Position numbers and translations under genes: made by a program
Shown: positions 54,723 through 64,000 of the stretch, piece after piece
How positions within the stretch are numbered: position 1 is the first letter of the stretch
Layout of the letters: each line of letters starts with the position of its first letter
NCBI RefSeq assembly: GCF_030406725.1
Contig: NZ_CP129107.1
Coordinates: 1,840,501 to 1,904,500 of the forward strand
From: Alteriqipengyuania flavescens
Lineage (GTDB): Bacteria; Pseudomonadota; Alphaproteobacteria; Sphingomonadales; Sphingomonadaceae
Length of the DNA stretch: 64,000 nt
Direction: 5' to 3'
Notes under the pieces: generated by a model
Database searches by the model: none
What the model saw: the letters and a program-made list of their open reading frames with translations, nothing else
What the model was told of the DNA's origin: nothing

Positions 54723-54736
54723 CCGGACATGTCCGG
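54723..54736. promoter_or_regulatory. Perfect palindrome in the rpsJ-rplC spacer
   Basis: CCGGACATGTCCGG is a 14-base perfect palindrome. It sits within the 238-base spacer between rpsJ and rplC that also has several GC hairpins (for example GGGGCTCCTATCGCCCC at 54670-54686). It may be part of a structured L3/L4 leader, or an operator. Confidence 0.4.
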
Positions 54737-54857
54737 GCTGCGTCCCCCGTCTTGCTCCCTTATCGGGAGCATCTCAGCCCGGACGGGGCGACGCATGACA
54801 ATCAGGGCTGGCAAGCACCTCGGGTGGTCCGGGGTGCCTCTGTGAGGAGATTGGATC

Positions 54858-55736
54858 ATGCGCAGTGGCGTGATCGCGAAAAAGGTTGGAATGACCCGCC
54901 TGTTCCAGGAGGATGGCCGTCACGTGCCCGTGACCGTCATGTCGCTGGAGAATTGTCAGGTCGTTTCCCACCGCACCGCCGACCGGGATGGCTATTTCGC
55001 TGTCCAGCTGGGCGCCGGTGAAGCGAAGCAGAAGAATGTCAACAAGCCGCAGCGCGAACAGTTCGCCAAGGCTGAAGTCGGCCTGAAGAAGAAGGTCGCC
55101 GAATTCCGTGTCGAGAACGAGGAAGGCCTCCTTCCCGTCGGCGCGCGGATCAGCGCGGACCACTTCGTCGCCGGCCAGAAGGTCGACATCACCGGCCACA
55201 CGCAGGGCAAGGGATTTGCCGGCGCCATGAAGCGTTGGGGCTTCGGGGGCCTGCGCGCCACCCACGGTGTGTCGATCAGCCACCGTTCGCACGGTTCGAC
55301 GGGTAACCGCCAGGATCCGGGCCGCGTCTTCAAGAACAAGAAGATGGCCGGTCACATGGGCGATCGCCAGCGCACGCAGCAGAATCTCGAAGTGGTTCGC
55401 ACCGATGCGGAGCGCGGCCTGATCTTCGTGAAGGGCAGCGTTCCCGGCACCAAGAACAGCTGGATGCTCATCCGCGATGCCGTGAAGGTGAAGCACGACG
55501 ACCTGCCGTTCCCGGGCGTGATGTATCGCAACCAGGAAGAATTCGCTTCGGAAGAAGCAGCTGCCGGCTTGGTCGAAAGCGCTGCAGAGCACGAAGTGAA
55601 GCTGGAAGTCTCTCCCGAACAGCAGGCCAAGCTCCTCGAGGAGCAGGAAGCCGGCGCGGAGAGCGCAGTAACCGAACAGAATGCCGAGGCCGCGCCGGAA
55701 ACCGACGTGCCCGACGCTGACAGCAAGGAGTCCTGA
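54858..55736 (+). CDS. rplC: 50S ribosomal protein L3 with acidic C-terminal extension
   Basis: The first ~220 residues are normal L3 ([60 protein letters not shown]), which seeds 50S assembly near the peptidyl-transferase centre. The protein is 292 residues, roughly 80 longer than the Escherichia coli 209. The added tail is acidic and Ala/Glu-rich ([40 protein letters not shown]) and probably disordered. GTGAGGAG upstream is a good ribosome site. Confidence 0.97.
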   Translation: MRSGVIAKKVGMTRLFQEDGRHVPVTVMSLENCQVVSHRTADRDGYFAVQLGAGEAKQKNVNKPQREQFAKAEVGLKKKVAEFRVENEEGLLPVGARISADHFVAGQKVDITGHTQGKGFAGAMKRWGFGGLRATHGVSISHRSHGSTGNRQDPGRVFKNKKMAGHMGDRQRTQQNLEVVRTDAERGLIFVKGSVPGTKNSWMLIRDAVKVKHDDLPFPGVMYRNQEEFASEEAAAGLVESAAEHEVKLEVSPEQQAKLLEEQEAGAESAVTEQNAEAAPETDVPDADSKES

Positions 55737-55738
55737 TC

Positions 55739-56374
55739 GTGAAGGTCAAGGTCCAGAAACTCGACGGCAAGGCCGTCTCGGGCAAGGGCGGCGAAGTCGA
55801 ACTCAACGACGACGTCTTCGGTGTCGAGCCGCGTGCGGACATCCTGCACCGCGTCGTCACCTGGCAGCTCGAAAACCGCCGTGCCACGGCACGCCCGACG
55901 CGTGAGCGTTCGGACGTCGCCCGCACCGGCAAGAAGTACGGCAAGCAGAAGGGCGGCGGTGTCGCCCGTCACGGCGACCGCAAGGCCCCGATCTTCATCG
56001 GCGGCGGCAGGGCCCACGGCGCGCGCAAGCGCGACTTCGAGCAGTCGCTCAACAAGAAGATCCGCGCGCTCGGCCTCAAGATGGCCCTGTCGAGCAAGGC
56101 CAAGGACGGCCTCGTGATCGTCGACAGCCTCGAGGTGAAGGATGGCAAGACCAAGGCGCTGAAGGGTCACTTCGACAAGGCCGGGTTCGCCGGCAAGGTC
56201 CTGGTGATCGACGGCGAAAGCGTGAACGACGGCTTCAAGAAGGCCGCCGGCAACCTTCCGGGCGTCAACGTGCTGCCCGCGATGGGCGCCAACGTCTACG
56301 ACATCCTGAAGCACGACACGCTGGTCCTTACCACCGACGCGGTCGAAAAGCTGGAGGCGCGTTTCAATGGCTAA
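55739..56374 (+). CDS. rplD: 50S ribosomal protein L4
   Basis: The 211-residue protein lines the exit tunnel. The GTG start two bases after rplC gives [20 protein letters not shown]. The tunnel loop [20 protein letters not shown] and ALKMALSSK-like [20 protein letters not shown] are canonical. In Escherichia coli L4 represses its operon at the S10 leader. The end overlaps rplW by eight bases, so both are coupled. Confidence 0.97.
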   Translation: MKVKVQKLDGKAVSGKGGEVELNDDVFGVEPRADILHRVVTWQLENRRATARPTRERSDVARTGKKYGKQKGGGVARHGDRKAPIFIGGGRAHGARKRDFEQSLNKKIRALGLKMALSSKAKDGLVIVDSLEVKDGKTKALKGHFDKAGFAGKVLVIDGESVNDGFKKAAGNLPGVNVLPAMGANVYDILKHDTLVLTTDAVEKLEARFNG

Positions 56375-56678
56375 GAAGCAGGAAATCGACGCCCGTCACT
56401 ACGACGTGATCGTTGCGCCGCACATCACCGAGAAATCGACGATGGCGTCGGAATTCAACGCGGTCGTGTTCAAGGTCGCAAGCGGCGCTACCAAGCCGCA
56501 GATCAAGGAAGCCGTGGAAGCTATCTACGACACCAAGGTCGCGAACGTGAACACGATCAACGTGAAGGGCAAAACCAAGCGCTGGAAAGGCAAGCCCTAC
56601 AAGCGCACCGACGTGAAAAAGGCGATCGTGACTCTGGCCGAAGGCCAGGACGCAATCGACATCACCGGCGGTATCTGA
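56367..56678 (+). CDS. rplW: 50S ribosomal protein L23
   Basis: The 103-residue protein at the tunnel exit that docks trigger factor and [23 protein letters not shown] and the [20 protein letters not shown] segment are canonical. Start overlaps rplD by eight bases. rplB follows in 22 bases. Confidence 0.97.
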   Translation: MAKKQEIDARHYDVIVAPHITEKSTMASEFNAVVFKVASGATKPQIKEAVEAIYDTKVANVNTINVKGKTKRWKGKPYKRTDVKKAIVTLAEGQDAIDITGGI

Positions 56679-56700
56679 GGCCAGGGACAGGACACGAACA

Positions 56701-57537
56701 ATGGCACTCAAGAACTATAACCCCACGAGCCCCGCGCGCCGCGGCCTCATCCTGGTCGACAAGACCGGCCTCTGGAAAGGGAAGCCGGAAAAGTCGCTCA
56801 CGGAAGGCAAGCGCAAGACGGGCGGCCGTAACAACAAGGGTCACGTCACTTCGCGCGGGATCGGCGGCGGTCACAAGCAGAAGTACCGCTTCGTCGACTT
56901 CAAGCGTCGCAAGTGGGACGTGGAAGGCACCGTTGAGCGGATCGAATACGATCCCAACCGCACCGCCTTCATCGCACTGGTCAAGTATGACGACGGCGAG
57001 CTTGCCTACATCATCGCTCCGCAGCGCGTTGCTGCAGGCGACAAGGTGATCGCGGGCGAGAAGACCGACGTCAAGCCGGGCAACGCGATGCTGCTCAGCC
57101 AGATGCCGGTCGGCACCATCTGCCACAACGTGGAGATGAAGCCGGGCAAGGGCGGCCAGATCGCCCGTTCGGCAGGCGCTTACGTCCAGCTCGTCGGTCG
57201 TGACCGCGGCATGGTCATCGTTCGCCTGAACTCGGGCGAGCAGCGCTACATCCGCGGCGAATGCATGGGTACGGTTGGTGCGGTCTCGAACCCCGACAAC
57301 CAGAACCAGAACTTCGGCAAGGCTGGCCGCACCCGCCACAAGGGCAAGCGTCCGCTGACGCGCGGCGTCGCCAAGAACCCGGTCGATCACCCGCACGGTG
57401 GTGGTGAAGGCCGCACCAGCGGCGGCCGTCACCCGGTTACCCCGTGGGGCAAGCCGACCAAGGGCGCACGCACCCGCAATAATAAGCAGACGGACAAGAT
57501 GATCATCCGTTCGCGCCACGCCAAGAAGAAGAGGTAA
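56701..57537 (+). CDS. rplB: 50S ribosomal protein L2
   Basis: The 278-residue protein near the peptidyl-transferase centre, needed for subunit joining. [20 protein letters not shown], the central [20 protein letters not shown] and the C-terminal [20 protein letters not shown] with its conserved His are canonical. rpsS starts six bases later. Confidence 0.98.
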   Translation: MALKNYNPTSPARRGLILVDKTGLWKGKPEKSLTEGKRKTGGRNNKGHVTSRGIGGGHKQKYRFVDFKRRKWDVEGTVERIEYDPNRTAFIALVKYDDGELAYIIAPQRVAAGDKVIAGEKTDVKPGNAMLLSQMPVGTICHNVEMKPGKGGQIARSAGAYVQLVGRDRGMVIVRLNSGEQRYIRGECMGTVGAVSNPDNQNQNFGKAGRTRHKGKRPLTRGVAKNPVDHPHGGGEGRTSGGRHPVTPWGKPTKGARTRNNKQTDKMIIRSRHAKKKR

Positions 57538-57543
57538 GGGCAC

Positions 57544-57819
57544 ATGGCACGTTCCGTTTGGAAGGGTCCGTTCGTCGAACTCAGCCTTCTCAAGAAGGCG
57601 GAAGACGCGCAGGACCAGAGCAATGCAAAGCCGATCAAGACCTGGTCGCGTCGCAGCACGATCCTGCCGCAATTCGTCGGCCTGACGTTCAACGTCTACA
57701 ATGGCCACAAGTTCATTCCGGTGTCCGTCAACGAGGACATGGTCGGCCACAAGCTCGGTGAATTCGCGCCCACGCGCACCTTCCCGGGTCACGCCGCCGA
57801 CAAGAAGGGCAAGCGCTGA
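57544..57819 (+). CDS. rpsS: 30S ribosomal protein S19
   Basis: The 91-residue protein in the 30S head. [20 protein letters not shown] and [20 protein letters not shown] plus [20 protein letters not shown] are canonical. Length fits. The stop overlaps rplV by one base (TGATG). Confidence 0.98.
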   Translation: MARSVWKGPFVELSLLKKAEDAQDQSNAKPIKTWSRRSTILPQFVGLTFNVYNGHKFIPVSVNEDMVGHKLGEFAPTRTFPGHAADKKGKR

Positions 57820-58196
57820 TGAGCAAGCAGAAAGCTCCCCGCCGGGTCGCCGATAACGAGGCGCTGTCGGTCGGCACCACCATCCGTGGTTCCGCCCAGA
57901 AGCTGAACCTCGTTGCCGAGCTCATCCGCGGCAAGAAGGTCGAAGATGCGATGAACATCCTCGCCTTTTCGAAGCGTGCGATGGCGCGTGACGCCAGCAA
58001 GGTGCTGGCCAGCGCGATCGCCAACGCGGAAAACAACCACGACCTGGACGTCGACGCCCTCATCGTCGCCGAAGCCAGCGTCGGCAAATCGGTCACCATG
58101 AAGCGTTTCCATACGCGTGGCCGCGGCAAGAGCACCCGCATCCTGAAGCCGTTCAGCCGGCTGCGGATCGTCGTGCGCGAAGTGGAAGAGGCGTAA
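57819..58196 (+). CDS. rplV: 50S ribosomal protein L22
   Basis: The 125-residue protein lining the exit tunnel. [20 protein letters not shown] and the [20 protein letters not shown] beta-hairpin are canonical. The N-terminal extension of about 10 residues relative to Escherichia coli is common in alphaproteobacteria. Immediately followed by rpsC (gap of one base). Confidence 0.97.
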   Translation: MSKQKAPRRVADNEALSVGTTIRGSAQKLNLVAELIRGKKVEDAMNILAFSKRAMARDASKVLASAIANAENNHDLDVDALIVAEASVGKSVTMKRFHTRGRGKSTRILKPFSRLRIVVREVEEA

Positions 58197-58197
58197 G

Positions 58198-58893
58198 ATG
58201 GGCCAGAAGAGCAATCCGATCGGTCTGCGCCTGCAGATCAACCGTACCTGGGACAGCCGGTGGTATGCCGAAGGTGCTGACTATGCGCAGCAGCTGAAGG
58301 AAGACATCGAAATCCGCAAGTACATCGTCGACACGCTGCCGCAGGCCGCGATTTCGAAGGTGGTGATCGAGCGTCCGGCCAAGCTGTGCCGCATCTCGAT
58401 CTACGCGGCGCGTCCGGGTGTGATCATCGGCAAGAAGGGCGCAGACATCGAAAAGCTGCGCTCCAAGCTCGCCGGCATGACCAGCAGCGAAGTGAAGCTG
58501 AACATCGTCGAGATCCGCAAGCCGGAAATCGACGCCAAGCTCGTCGCCCAGGGTATCGCCGACCAGCTCATCCGCCGTGTCGCCTTCCGCCGTGCGATGA
58601 AGCGCGCCATGCAGTCGGCCATGCGCCTTGGTGCCGAAGGCATCAAGATCGTGTGCGGCGGCCGTCTCGGCGGTGCGGAAATCGCCCGTGTCGAACAGTA
58701 TCGCGAAGGCCGTGTGCCGCTGCACACGCTGCGCGCAAACATCGACTATGCCGAAGCCGAGGCTCTGACCGCCTATGGCATCATCGGCATCAAGGTGTGG
58801 GTCTTCAAGGGCGAGATCCTCGGCCACGACCCGGTGGCGCAGGATCGCCTGATGATGGAAGCACAGACGTCCGGCGTCAGGCCGGCTCGTTGA
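58198..58893 (+). CDS. rpsC: 30S ribosomal protein S3
   Basis: The 231-residue protein at the mRNA entrance. [20 protein letters not shown], the KH-domain [20 protein letters not shown] and the C-terminal [20 protein letters not shown] are canonical. rplP follows in 11 bases. Confidence 0.98.
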   Translation: MGQKSNPIGLRLQINRTWDSRWYAEGADYAQQLKEDIEIRKYIVDTLPQAAISKVVIERPAKLCRISIYAARPGVIIGKKGADIEKLRSKLAGMTSSEVKLNIVEIRKPEIDAKLVAQGIADQLIRRVAFRRAMKRAMQSAMRLGAEGIKIVCGGRLGGAEIARVEQYREGRVPLHTLRANIDYAEAEALTAYGIIGIKVWVFKGEILGHDPVAQDRLMMEAQTSGVRPAR

Positions 58894-58904
58894 GGTAAAG
58901 AACC

Positions 58905-59336
58905 ATGCTGCAACCGAAAAAACACAAGTTCCGCAAGGCCTTCAAGGGCAAGATCCATGGCAACGCCAAGGGCGGTACGGACCTGAACTTCGGGTCCTAT
59001 GGCCTGAAGGCGATGGAGCCGGAACGTATCACCGCACGCCAGATCGAAGCTGCGCGTCGTGCGATCACCCGTCACATCAAGCGCCAGGGCCGTCTCTGGA
59101 TCCGCGTCTTTCCGGACGTGCCGGTTTCGAAGAAGCCTGCCGAAGTCCGTCAGGGTAAGGGCAAGGGTTCGGTCGAATACTGGGCCGCGCGCGTGAAGCC
59201 GGGCCGCATCCTGTTCGAACTCGACGGCGTTGCCGGCCCGCTGGCCGCCGAAGCCTTCAGCCGCGCTGCGATGAAGCTGCCGATCAAGACCAAGGTCGTG
59301 GCCCGCCTCGGCGACACGAGCCACCTGGAGGGCTGA
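58905..59336 (+). CDS. rplP: 50S ribosomal protein L16
   Basis: The 143-residue protein at the A-site tRNA elbow. [40 protein letters not shown] and the [20 protein letters not shown] motif are canonical. A few residues longer than Escherichia coli L16 (136). rpmC starts two bases later. Confidence 0.98.
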   Translation: MLQPKKHKFRKAFKGKIHGNAKGGTDLNFGSYGLKAMEPERITARQIEAARRAITRHIKRQGRLWIRVFPDVPVSKKPAEVRQGKGKGSVEYWAARVKPGRILFELDGVAGPLAAEAFSRAAMKLPIKTKVVARLGDTSHLEG

Positions 59337-59338
59337 TC

Positions 59339-59542
59339 ATGAGCAAGATTGAAGACCTGCGGACCAAGTCCGACGACCAGCTCGTGGAAGAGCTGACCGA
59401 GCTGAAGCGCGAGCAGTACAACCTGCGCTTCCAGGCTGCCACCAACCAGCTGGAGCGTCCCGCACGCATTCAGGAAGTGCGCCGCCAGATCGCCCGCATC
59501 AAGACGCTGCAGACCGAACGGTCCGCAGCTGCCAAGGCTTAA
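59339..59542 (+). CDS. rpmC: 50S ribosomal protein L29
   Basis: The 67-residue, all-helical protein near the tunnel exit. [20 protein letters not shown] and [20 protein letters not shown] are canonical. Ten bases separate it from rpsQ. Confidence 0.97.
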   Translation: MSKIEDLRTKSDDQLVEELTELKREQYNLRFQAATNQLERPARIQEVRRQIARIKTLQTERSAAAKA

Positions 59543-59552
59543 GGAGCAACCG

Positions 59553-59852
59553 ATGCCGAAACGTATTCTCATCGGAACGGTCACCTCCGACAAGACGGAC
59601 AAGACCGTGACCGTGCTGGTGGAGCGCAAGGTCAAGCACCCGCTCTACGGCAAGATCATCCGTCGTTCCAAGAAGTACCACGCCCACGACGAAGCCAACG
59701 AATACGGCCTGGGCGATGTGGTCCGGATCGAGGAGACCAAGCCGATCTCCAAGACCAAGAGCTGGATCGTGAAGGATCGCGTGACCGCCGGCGGAACGCA
59801 GGCAGTCGAAGCCGATCTCGAAGTCGAGGCGGCCAACAACGAAATCGGCTGA
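59553..59852 (+). CDS. rpsQ: 30S ribosomal protein S17
   Basis: The 99-residue protein, binding 16S rRNA early. [40 protein letters not shown] and [20 protein letters not shown] are canonical. It has a C-terminal tail of about 15 extra residues ([15 protein letters not shown]) relative to Escherichia coli. Followed by a 74-base gap with a hairpin. Confidence 0.97.
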   Translation: MPKRILIGTVTSDKTDKTVTVLVERKVKHPLYGKIIRRSKKYHAHDEANEYGLGDVVRIEETKPISKTKSWIVKDRVTAGGTQAVEADLEVEAANNEIG

Positions 59853-59884
59853 TCGCCCCGGCGATCGGCAACCCCGCAAGGAAC

Positions 59885-59903
59885 TGCCGGACTGGTTCCG
59901 GCA
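59885..59903 (+). other. Hairpin between rpsQ and rplN
   Basis: TGCCGGA (59885-59891) and TCCGGCA (59897-59903) form a 7-bp stem with loop CTGGT. It falls exactly at the S10/spc operon boundary, 23 bases before rplN, and may mark processing or weak attenuation. No T-run follows. Confidence 0.45.
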
Positions 59904-59926
59904 AGCCATGAGAAGGAACCGGATCA

Positions 59927-60295
59927 ATGATCCAGATGCAATCCAATCTCGACGTCGCGGACAACAGCGGCGCAAAGCGCGTCCAGTGCATCAAGGTACT
60001 GGGCGGGTCGAAGCGCCGCACCGCAAGCGTCGGGGACGTGATCGTCGTCTCCGTGAAGGAGGCGCAGCCGCGTGCCAAGGTCAAGAAGGGCGACGTTCAC
60101 CGCGCGGTGATCGTGCGCACGAAGAAGGACGTCCGTCGCCCCGACGGCAGCGTCATTCGCTTCGACAGCAATGCCGCGGTCCTCGTCAACAAGAGCGAAG
60201 AGCCGATCGGCACCCGTATCTTCGGCCCGGTGGTGCGCGAACTGCGCGGCCGCGGCTTCATGAAGATCATCAGCCTGGCTCCGGAGGTGCTGTAA
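59927..60295 (+). CDS. rplN: 50S ribosomal protein L14
   Basis: The 122-residue protein at the subunit interface. [40 protein letters not shown] and RDGSFIRFD-like [20 protein letters not shown] are canonical. First gene of the spc set. The stop overlaps rplX (TAATG). Confidence 0.98.
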   Translation: MIQMQSNLDVADNSGAKRVQCIKVLGGSKRRTASVGDVIVVSVKEAQPRAKVKKGDVHRAVIVRTKKDVRRPDGSVIRFDSNAAVLVNKSEEPIGTRIFGPVVRELRGRGFMKIISLAPEVL

Positions 60296-60615
60296 TGGCG
60301 ACCGCAAAGATCAAGAAGGGTGACACCGTCGTGGTCCTGTCCGGCAAGGACAAGGGCCAGACCGGCACCGTCATGCAGGTTTTCCCGAAGGACGCGAAGG
60401 TCCTGGTGGAAGGCGTGAACGTGATGACCCGTCACCGCAAGCCCACCCAGGCGAACCCGCAGGGCGGCATCGACCGCACGCCGGCGCCGATGCACATCTC
60501 CAAGGTTGCGATTGCCGATCCGAAGGACGGCAAGGCCACCCGCGTGCGCATCGAAGAGCGCGACGGCAAGAAGGTTCGCGTCGCAGTCAAGTCCGGGGAG
60601 ACCATCGATGGCTGA
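60295..60615 (+). CDS. rplX: 50S ribosomal protein L24
   Basis: The 106-residue KOW-domain assembly initiator. [20 protein letters not shown] and [20 protein letters not shown] are canonical. Start overlaps the rplN stop by one base and its end overlaps rplE by eight bases, so the three are translationally coupled. Confidence 0.97.
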   Translation: MATAKIKKGDTVVVLSGKDKGQTGTVMQVFPKDAKVLVEGVNVMTRHRKPTQANPQGGIDRTPAPMHISKVAIADPKDGKATRVRIEERDGKKVRVAVKSGETIDG

Positions 60616-61186
60616 TTATACCCCCCGCATGAAGCAGCGCTACGACGATCAGATCGTCAAGGCGATGACCGAGAAGTTCGGTTACAAGAACGCCCTCGAA
60701 GTGCCGAAGATCGAAAAGATCACGCTCAACATGGGCGTCGGCGAGGCGAGCCAGGACAAGAAGAAGGTCCAGACCGCTGCCGAGGAAATGGAACTGATCG
60801 CCGGCCAGAAGCCGGTCATCACCAAGGCCAAGAAGTCGATCGCACAGTTCAAGCTGCGCGAAGGCATGCCGATCGGTTGCAAGGTCACCCTGCGCCGCGA
60901 ACGCATGTACGAATTCCTCGACCGCCTGGTCACCATCGCGATGCCCCGCATCCGCGACTTCCGCGGGGTCAACCCGAAGTCGTTCGACGGTCGCGGCAAC
61001 TATGCGATGGGCCTGAAGGAGCAGATCGTCTTCCCCGAAATCTCGTACGACAAGATCGACGTGGTCCGGGGCATGGACATCATCGTCACCACCACGGCGA
61101 AGACCGACGACGAAGCGCGCGAACTGCTGCGCCTGTTCGGTTTCCCGTTCCCGGCTGAAGAGTCGGCAGAGAAAGAAGCGGCCTGA
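60608..61186 (+). CDS. rplE: 50S ribosomal protein L5
   Basis: The 192-residue 5S-rRNA-binding protein. [40 protein letters not shown] and [20 protein letters not shown] are canonical. The start ATG overlaps rplX. Slightly longer at the C-terminus ([12 protein letters not shown]) than Escherichia coli. Confidence 0.98.
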   Translation: MADYTPRMKQRYDDQIVKAMTEKFGYKNALEVPKIEKITLNMGVGEASQDKKKVQTAAEEMELIAGQKPVITKAKKSIAQFKLREGMPIGCKVTLRRERMYEFLDRLVTIAMPRIRDFRGVNPKSFDGRGNYAMGLKEQIVFPEISYDKIDVVRGMDIIVTTTAKTDDEARELLRLFGFPFPAEESAEKEAA

Positions 61187-61215
61187 GGGCCGAAAAGGAA
61201 GAGAGCTTAAGTCCA

Positions 61216-61521
61216 ATGGCGAAACTGAGTTCCATCAACAAGAACGAGCGGCGCAAGAAGCTCGTCAAGAAGTATGCGGCGAAATATGCCAAGCTGAAGG
61301 CGATCGCGGACGACACGTCGGCCGACGAGACCGAGCGGCTGATGGCGCGCCTCAAGATGGCGGAAGTGCCGCGTAACGGGAATCCCACCCGCGTGCGCAA
61401 CCGCTGCACCACCACCGGCCGCCCGCGCGGCTATTACCGCAAGTTCGGGCTCAACCGCATCGAACTGCGCAATCTTGGCAACAAGGGCATGATCCCTGGC
61501 TTGACCAAGTCGAGCTGGTGA
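61216..61521 (+). CDS. rpsN: 30S ribosomal protein S14 (zinc-independent form)
   Basis: The 101-residue long form, lacking the CxxC zinc motif of the short type. [20 protein letters not shown] and [20 protein letters not shown] are canonical. rpsH starts 11 bases later. Confidence 0.98.
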   Translation: MAKLSSINKNERRKKLVKKYAAKYAKLKAIADDTSADETERLMARLKMAEVPRNGNPTRVRNRCTTTGRPRGYYRKFGLNRIELRNLGNKGMIPGLTKSSW

Positions 61522-61532
61522 GGAGCTGACAC

Positions 61533-61928
61533 ATGGCTATGACCGATCCTCTGGGTGACATGCTCACCCGCATCCGCAACGGCCAGCAGGCGAAGAAGGA
61601 CAGCGTCCTTTCGCCCGCTTCCAAGCTGCGTGCGAACGTCCTCGAAGTGCTCCAGCGCGAAGGATACATCCGTGGCTACAGCGACGACGCTTCGGGCAAG
61701 CACCCGCAGCTGCGGATCGAACTGAAGTATTTCGAAGGCGAACCGGCGATCAAGCACATCGCCCGCGTCTCCAAGCCTGGCCGCCGCGTCTACTCGGGTT
61801 CCAAGGAACTGCCGACGATCCGCAACGGCCTCGGCATCACCATCGTCTCGACGCCGCGCGGCGTGCTTTCGGACAACGAAGCGCGCAACGACAACGTCGG
61901 CGGCGAAGTGCTGGCGGAGGTGTTCTGA
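61533..61928 (+). CDS. rpsH: 30S ribosomal protein S8
   Basis: The 131-residue 16S rRNA-binding protein and, in Escherichia coli, the spc-operon repressor. [20 protein letters not shown] and [20 protein letters not shown] are canonical. The stop overlaps rplF by one base. No clear S8-binding operator is visible near rplE here. Confidence 0.97.
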   Translation: MAMTDPLGDMLTRIRNGQQAKKDSVLSPASKLRANVLEVLQREGYIRGYSDDASGKHPQLRIELKYFEGEPAIKHIARVSKPGRRVYSGSKELPTIRNGLGITIVSTPRGVLSDNEARNDNVGGEVLAEVF

Positions 61929-62461
61929 TGAGCCGCATCGGTAAACGTCCGGTGGCCATCCCCAGCGGGGTGACCGCCAATATCGAAGGCGACACGCTGA
62001 GCGTGAAGGGGCCCAAGGGCACTCTCACCATGGGCTTGTCGGACCTCGTCGAGTACAAGCTGGACGACGGCGAAATCTCGGTGAAGCCGGCCAACGACAC
62101 GCGCGCCGCACGCAACCACTGGGGCATGCAGCGCACGCTGGTGAACAACCTCGTCGAAGGCGTGACCGAAGGGTTCACCAAGGTCCTCGAGATCTCGGGC
62201 GTCGGCTATCGTGCCGCGGTGAAGGGCAAGACCCTGAACCTGCAGCTCGGCTACAGCCACGACGTCGACATCGACATCCCCGAAGGAATCGAGATCAAGA
62301 CTCCGGATCAGACCACCGTTGAGATCAGCGGGATCGACAAGCAGAAGGTCGGCCAGGTCGCCGCAGAAATCCGCCGCTGGCGCAAGCCCGAGCCGTACAA
62401 GGGCAAGGGCATCAAGTACCGCGGCGAATACATCTTCCGCAAGGAAGGGAAGAAGAAGTAA
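61928..62461 (+). CDS. rplF: 50S ribosomal protein L6
   Basis: The 177-residue protein. [40 protein letters not shown] and [20 protein letters not shown] are canonical. Start overlaps rpsH (TGATG); rplR starts one base after the stop. Confidence 0.98.
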   Translation: MSRIGKRPVAIPSGVTANIEGDTLSVKGPKGTLTMGLSDLVEYKLDDGEISVKPANDTRAARNHWGMQRTLVNNLVEGVTEGFTKVLEISGVGYRAAVKGKTLNLQLGYSHDVDIDIPEGIEIKTPDQTTVEISGIDKQKVGQVAAEIRRWRKPEPYKGKGIKYRGEYIFRKEGKKK

Positions 62462-62462
62462 G

Positions 62463-62807
62463 ATGGCAAAGCTTTCTCTTTTTGAACGCCGCCGCCGCCG
62501 TGTGCGCAGCGCCCTGCGCGCCCGTGGCAGCCAGCGTCCGCGCCTGTCGGTGCACCGCACCGGCCGGCACATCTACGCGCAGGTCATCGACGATGCGGAA
62601 GGCAAGACCGTTGCCGCCGCATCCACGCTCGGCGCCAAGTCGTCGGGTGCGAATGTCGATGCCGCCGCGCAGGTCGGCAAGGACATCGCCGCCGCCGCCA
62701 AGAAGGCCGGCGTCACCTCCGTCGTGTTCGATCGCGGCGGCTTCCTGTTCCACGGCCGTGTGAAAGCACTGGCCGACGCCGCCCGCGAAGGCGGGCTGGA
62801 GTTCTGA
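62463..62807 (+). CDS. rplR: 50S ribosomal protein L18
   Basis: The 114-residue 5S-rRNA-binding protein. [40 protein letters not shown] and [20 protein letters not shown] are canonical. rpsE starts two bases later. Confidence 0.97.
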   Translation: MAKLSLFERRRRRVRSALRARGSQRPRLSVHRTGRHIYAQVIDDAEGKTVAAASTLGAKSSGANVDAAAQVGKDIAAAAKKAGVTSVVFDRGGFLFHGRVKALADAAREGGLEF

Positions 62808-62809
62808 TA

Positions 62810-63667
62810 ATGGCTGACGACAAGAACACTCCCGCAGAAGAGCCCAAGATCGAAGAGACCGCTGCTGCCGAAGCGGAGACTCCGAAGACGGACGCTACCG
62901 AACAGGCGAGCGCCGATGCGAACATCGACGGCTCCACCCCGACGCCGACGACGACCAGCACCGAAGCTGCGGACAACCAGTCCGCTGCCGACGGCGATCC
63001 GGCCCAGCCCAGCGAAGCACGCGGTGGCCGTGGCGGCGGTCGCGGTGGCGATCGTGGTGGTCGCGACAACCGTGGCGGCCGCGGCCGCGACAACCGCGGT
63101 GGCCGTGGACGTGGCCGGGACGAGGACGATGGCGAAGAGCTGATCGAAAAGCTCGTCCACATCAACCGCGTCTCCAAGACGGTGAAGGGCGGCAAGCGCT
63201 TTGGTTTCGCCGCACTCGTGGTCGTCGGTGACGGCCAGGGCCGCGTCGGTTTCGGCCACGGCAAGGCCCGCGAAGTGCCGGAAGCCATCAACAAGGCCAC
63301 CGCAGCCGCGAAGAAGAAGATGGTTCGCGTTCCGCTGAAGGAAGGCCGCACGCTGCACCACGATGCCAAGGGCCGTTTCGGCGCCGGCAAGGTCGTGGTC
63401 CGCACGGCGCCTCCGGGTACCGGCATCATCGCAGGCGGTCCGATGCGTGCCGTGTTCGAAGCGCTCGGCGTTGCCGACGTGGTGACCAAGTCGGTGGGCA
63501 CCTCGAACCCCTATAACATGATCCGCGCCACGTTCGATGGCCTGGGCAACCAGACTTCGCCGAAGTCGGTCGCACAGCGTCGCGGCAAGAAGGTCGCCGA
63601 CTTGCTCGGTCGCGGTGGCGCCAGCGAAGCGGAGGCCAAGGCCGACGCTGAAGCGATTGCGGAGTAA
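62810..63667 (+). CDS. rpsE: 30S ribosomal protein S5 with RG-rich N-terminal extension
   Basis: The C-terminal ~175 residues are normal S5 ([28 protein letters not shown]-like [20 protein letters not shown]), which acts at the mRNA entry and in fidelity. The protein is 285 residues against about 167 in Escherichia coli. The first ~110 residues are low complexity: acidic Thr/Ala-rich (1-70), then Arg-Gly-Gly repeats (71-103, beginning [20 protein letters not shown]), then DEDDGEE. The frame is open throughout and preceded by the usual spacing after rplR. Confidence 0.95.
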   Translation: MADDKNTPAEEPKIEETAAAEAETPKTDATEQASADANIDGSTPTPTTTSTEAADNQSAADGDPAQPSEARGGRGGGRGGDRGGRDNRGGRGRDNRGGRGRGRDEDDGEELIEKLVHINRVSKTVKGGKRFGFAALVVVGDGQGRVGFGHGKAREVPEAINKATAAAKKKMVRVPLKEGRTLHHDAKGRFGAGKVVVRTAPPGTGIIAGGPMRAVFEALGVADVVTKSVGTSNPYNMIRATFDGLGNQTSPKSVAQRRGKKVADLLGRGGASEAEAKADAEAIAE

Positions 63668-63672
63668 TCCAG

Positions 63673-63861
63673 ATGGCTGACAAGAAAACCATCAAGATCC
63701 GTCAGATCGGTTCGCCGATCCGTCGTCCGGAAGTCCAGCGCAAGATGCTGATCGGCCTGGGCCTGAACAAGATGCACAAGGTCGTCGAAGTTCAGGACAC
63801 GCCGGAAGTGCGCGGGGCGATCCGCAAGCTTCCCCACATGGTGGAAGTAATCAACGACTGA
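63673..63861 (+). CDS. rpmD: 50S ribosomal protein L30
   Basis: The 62-residue protein, normal length. [20 protein letters not shown] and [20 protein letters not shown] are canonical. rplO follows in 77 bases that include a GC-rich hairpin (GCGGCCCCGCTTCGGCGGGG near 63870-63890). Confidence 0.97.
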   Translation: MADKKTIKIRQIGSPIRRPEVQRKMLIGLGLNKMHKVVEVQDTPEVRGAIRKLPHMVEVIND

Positions 63862-63938
63862 CCGGACGCGCGGCCCCGCTTCGGCGGGGCTTCGCATCCA
63901 TCCTTTCAGCGCGAATTAAAGCGAAAGCGAGTGCACAC

Positions 63939-64000
63939 ATGACTATCAAACTCAACGACCTCCGCGACAATCCGGGCGCCCGCAAGGAACGCGTGCGCGT
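63939..64000 (+). CDS. rplO: 50S ribosomal protein L15, 5' part only
   Basis: The first 20 codons (MTIKLNDLRDNPGARKERVR) match the typical L15 opening; the window ends inside the gene. It continues the spc operon after rpmD. The upstream GCGAAAGCGAG is the likely ribosome site. Confidence 0.9.
   Translation, partial: MTIKLNDLRDNPGARKERVR

Overview
The window is high-GC chromosomal DNA from an alphaproteobacterium, most likely Sphingomonadales, family Erythrobacteraceae (Erythrobacter/Qipengyuania/Altererythrobacter type). This is inferred from the proteins (ctaC-ctaD-ctaB-coxF-ctaG-ctaE cytochrome oxidase locus, argH-lptM-lysA, GTTC-N7-GTTC LexA-type site, dispersed CTTCGACAGGCTCAG palindromes) and from the str/S10/spc ribosomal cluster. 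It cannot be fixed to a species by eye.

Layout. 1-5.4 kb: an aldo/keto reductase broken by a stop exactly at the catalytic tyrosine, purA, a small methyltransferase, a winged-helix protein with a LexA-like box over its promoter, an asparaginase and a TonB-C-like secreted protein. 5.4-15.9 kb: tRNA-Val(TAC), a TlpA-like lipoprotein head-to-head with argH, lptM, lysA, a Met8-like siroheme protein, two tandem hotdog thioesterases, ruvX, a DUF3089 hydrolase, an AI-2E exporter, lepB, acpS, a small membrane protein and pdxJ. 15.9-17.6 kb: a degenerate serine beta-lactamase-fold lipoprotein and pyrE. 17.7-24.4 kb: aa3-type cytochrome c oxidase structural and assembly genes, including a 40-residue CoxF-like protein. 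24.4-31.1 kb: thrC, an RlmI-like methyltransferase, TspO, UbiK, recO, a mannosyltransferase-type membrane protein, tandem hairpin repeats, metZ and a possible 29-residue protein. 31.2-37.7 kb: three Tad pilus TadE/TadG genes, apaG, Ppx/GppA and ppk1. 37.7-45.9 kb: an uncharacterised membrane protein/GTPase pair (DUF2868/DUF3482-like), a CPBP protease, a low-GC gap with a 26-bp perfect inverted repeat, a LysR regulator, a secreted PPC-like protein, two GNAT acetyltransferases and an HTH protein.

46.3-49.1 kb is the standout: two adjacent genes with much lower GC and AT-rich codons. They encode a 713-residue superfamily 1 helicase/ATPase with a degraded nuclease-like N-terminus and a 219-residue protein of unknown function. 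They sit between scrambled gene-free flanks directly upstream of rpsL. It looks like a recently acquired two-gene module, and an anti-phage or nucleic-acid defence role is a reasonable hypothesis that the sequence alone does not prove.

49.6-64 kb: the str, S10 and spc ribosomal operons (rpsL to the first codons of rplO). Several palindromic repeats and hairpins sit inside the operon gaps, a strong terminator follows tuf, and there are unusual low-complexity extensions on S5 (RG-rich N-terminus) and L3 (acidic C-terminus). Most ORFs on the opposite strands of this GC-rich DNA are shadows and are not listed.
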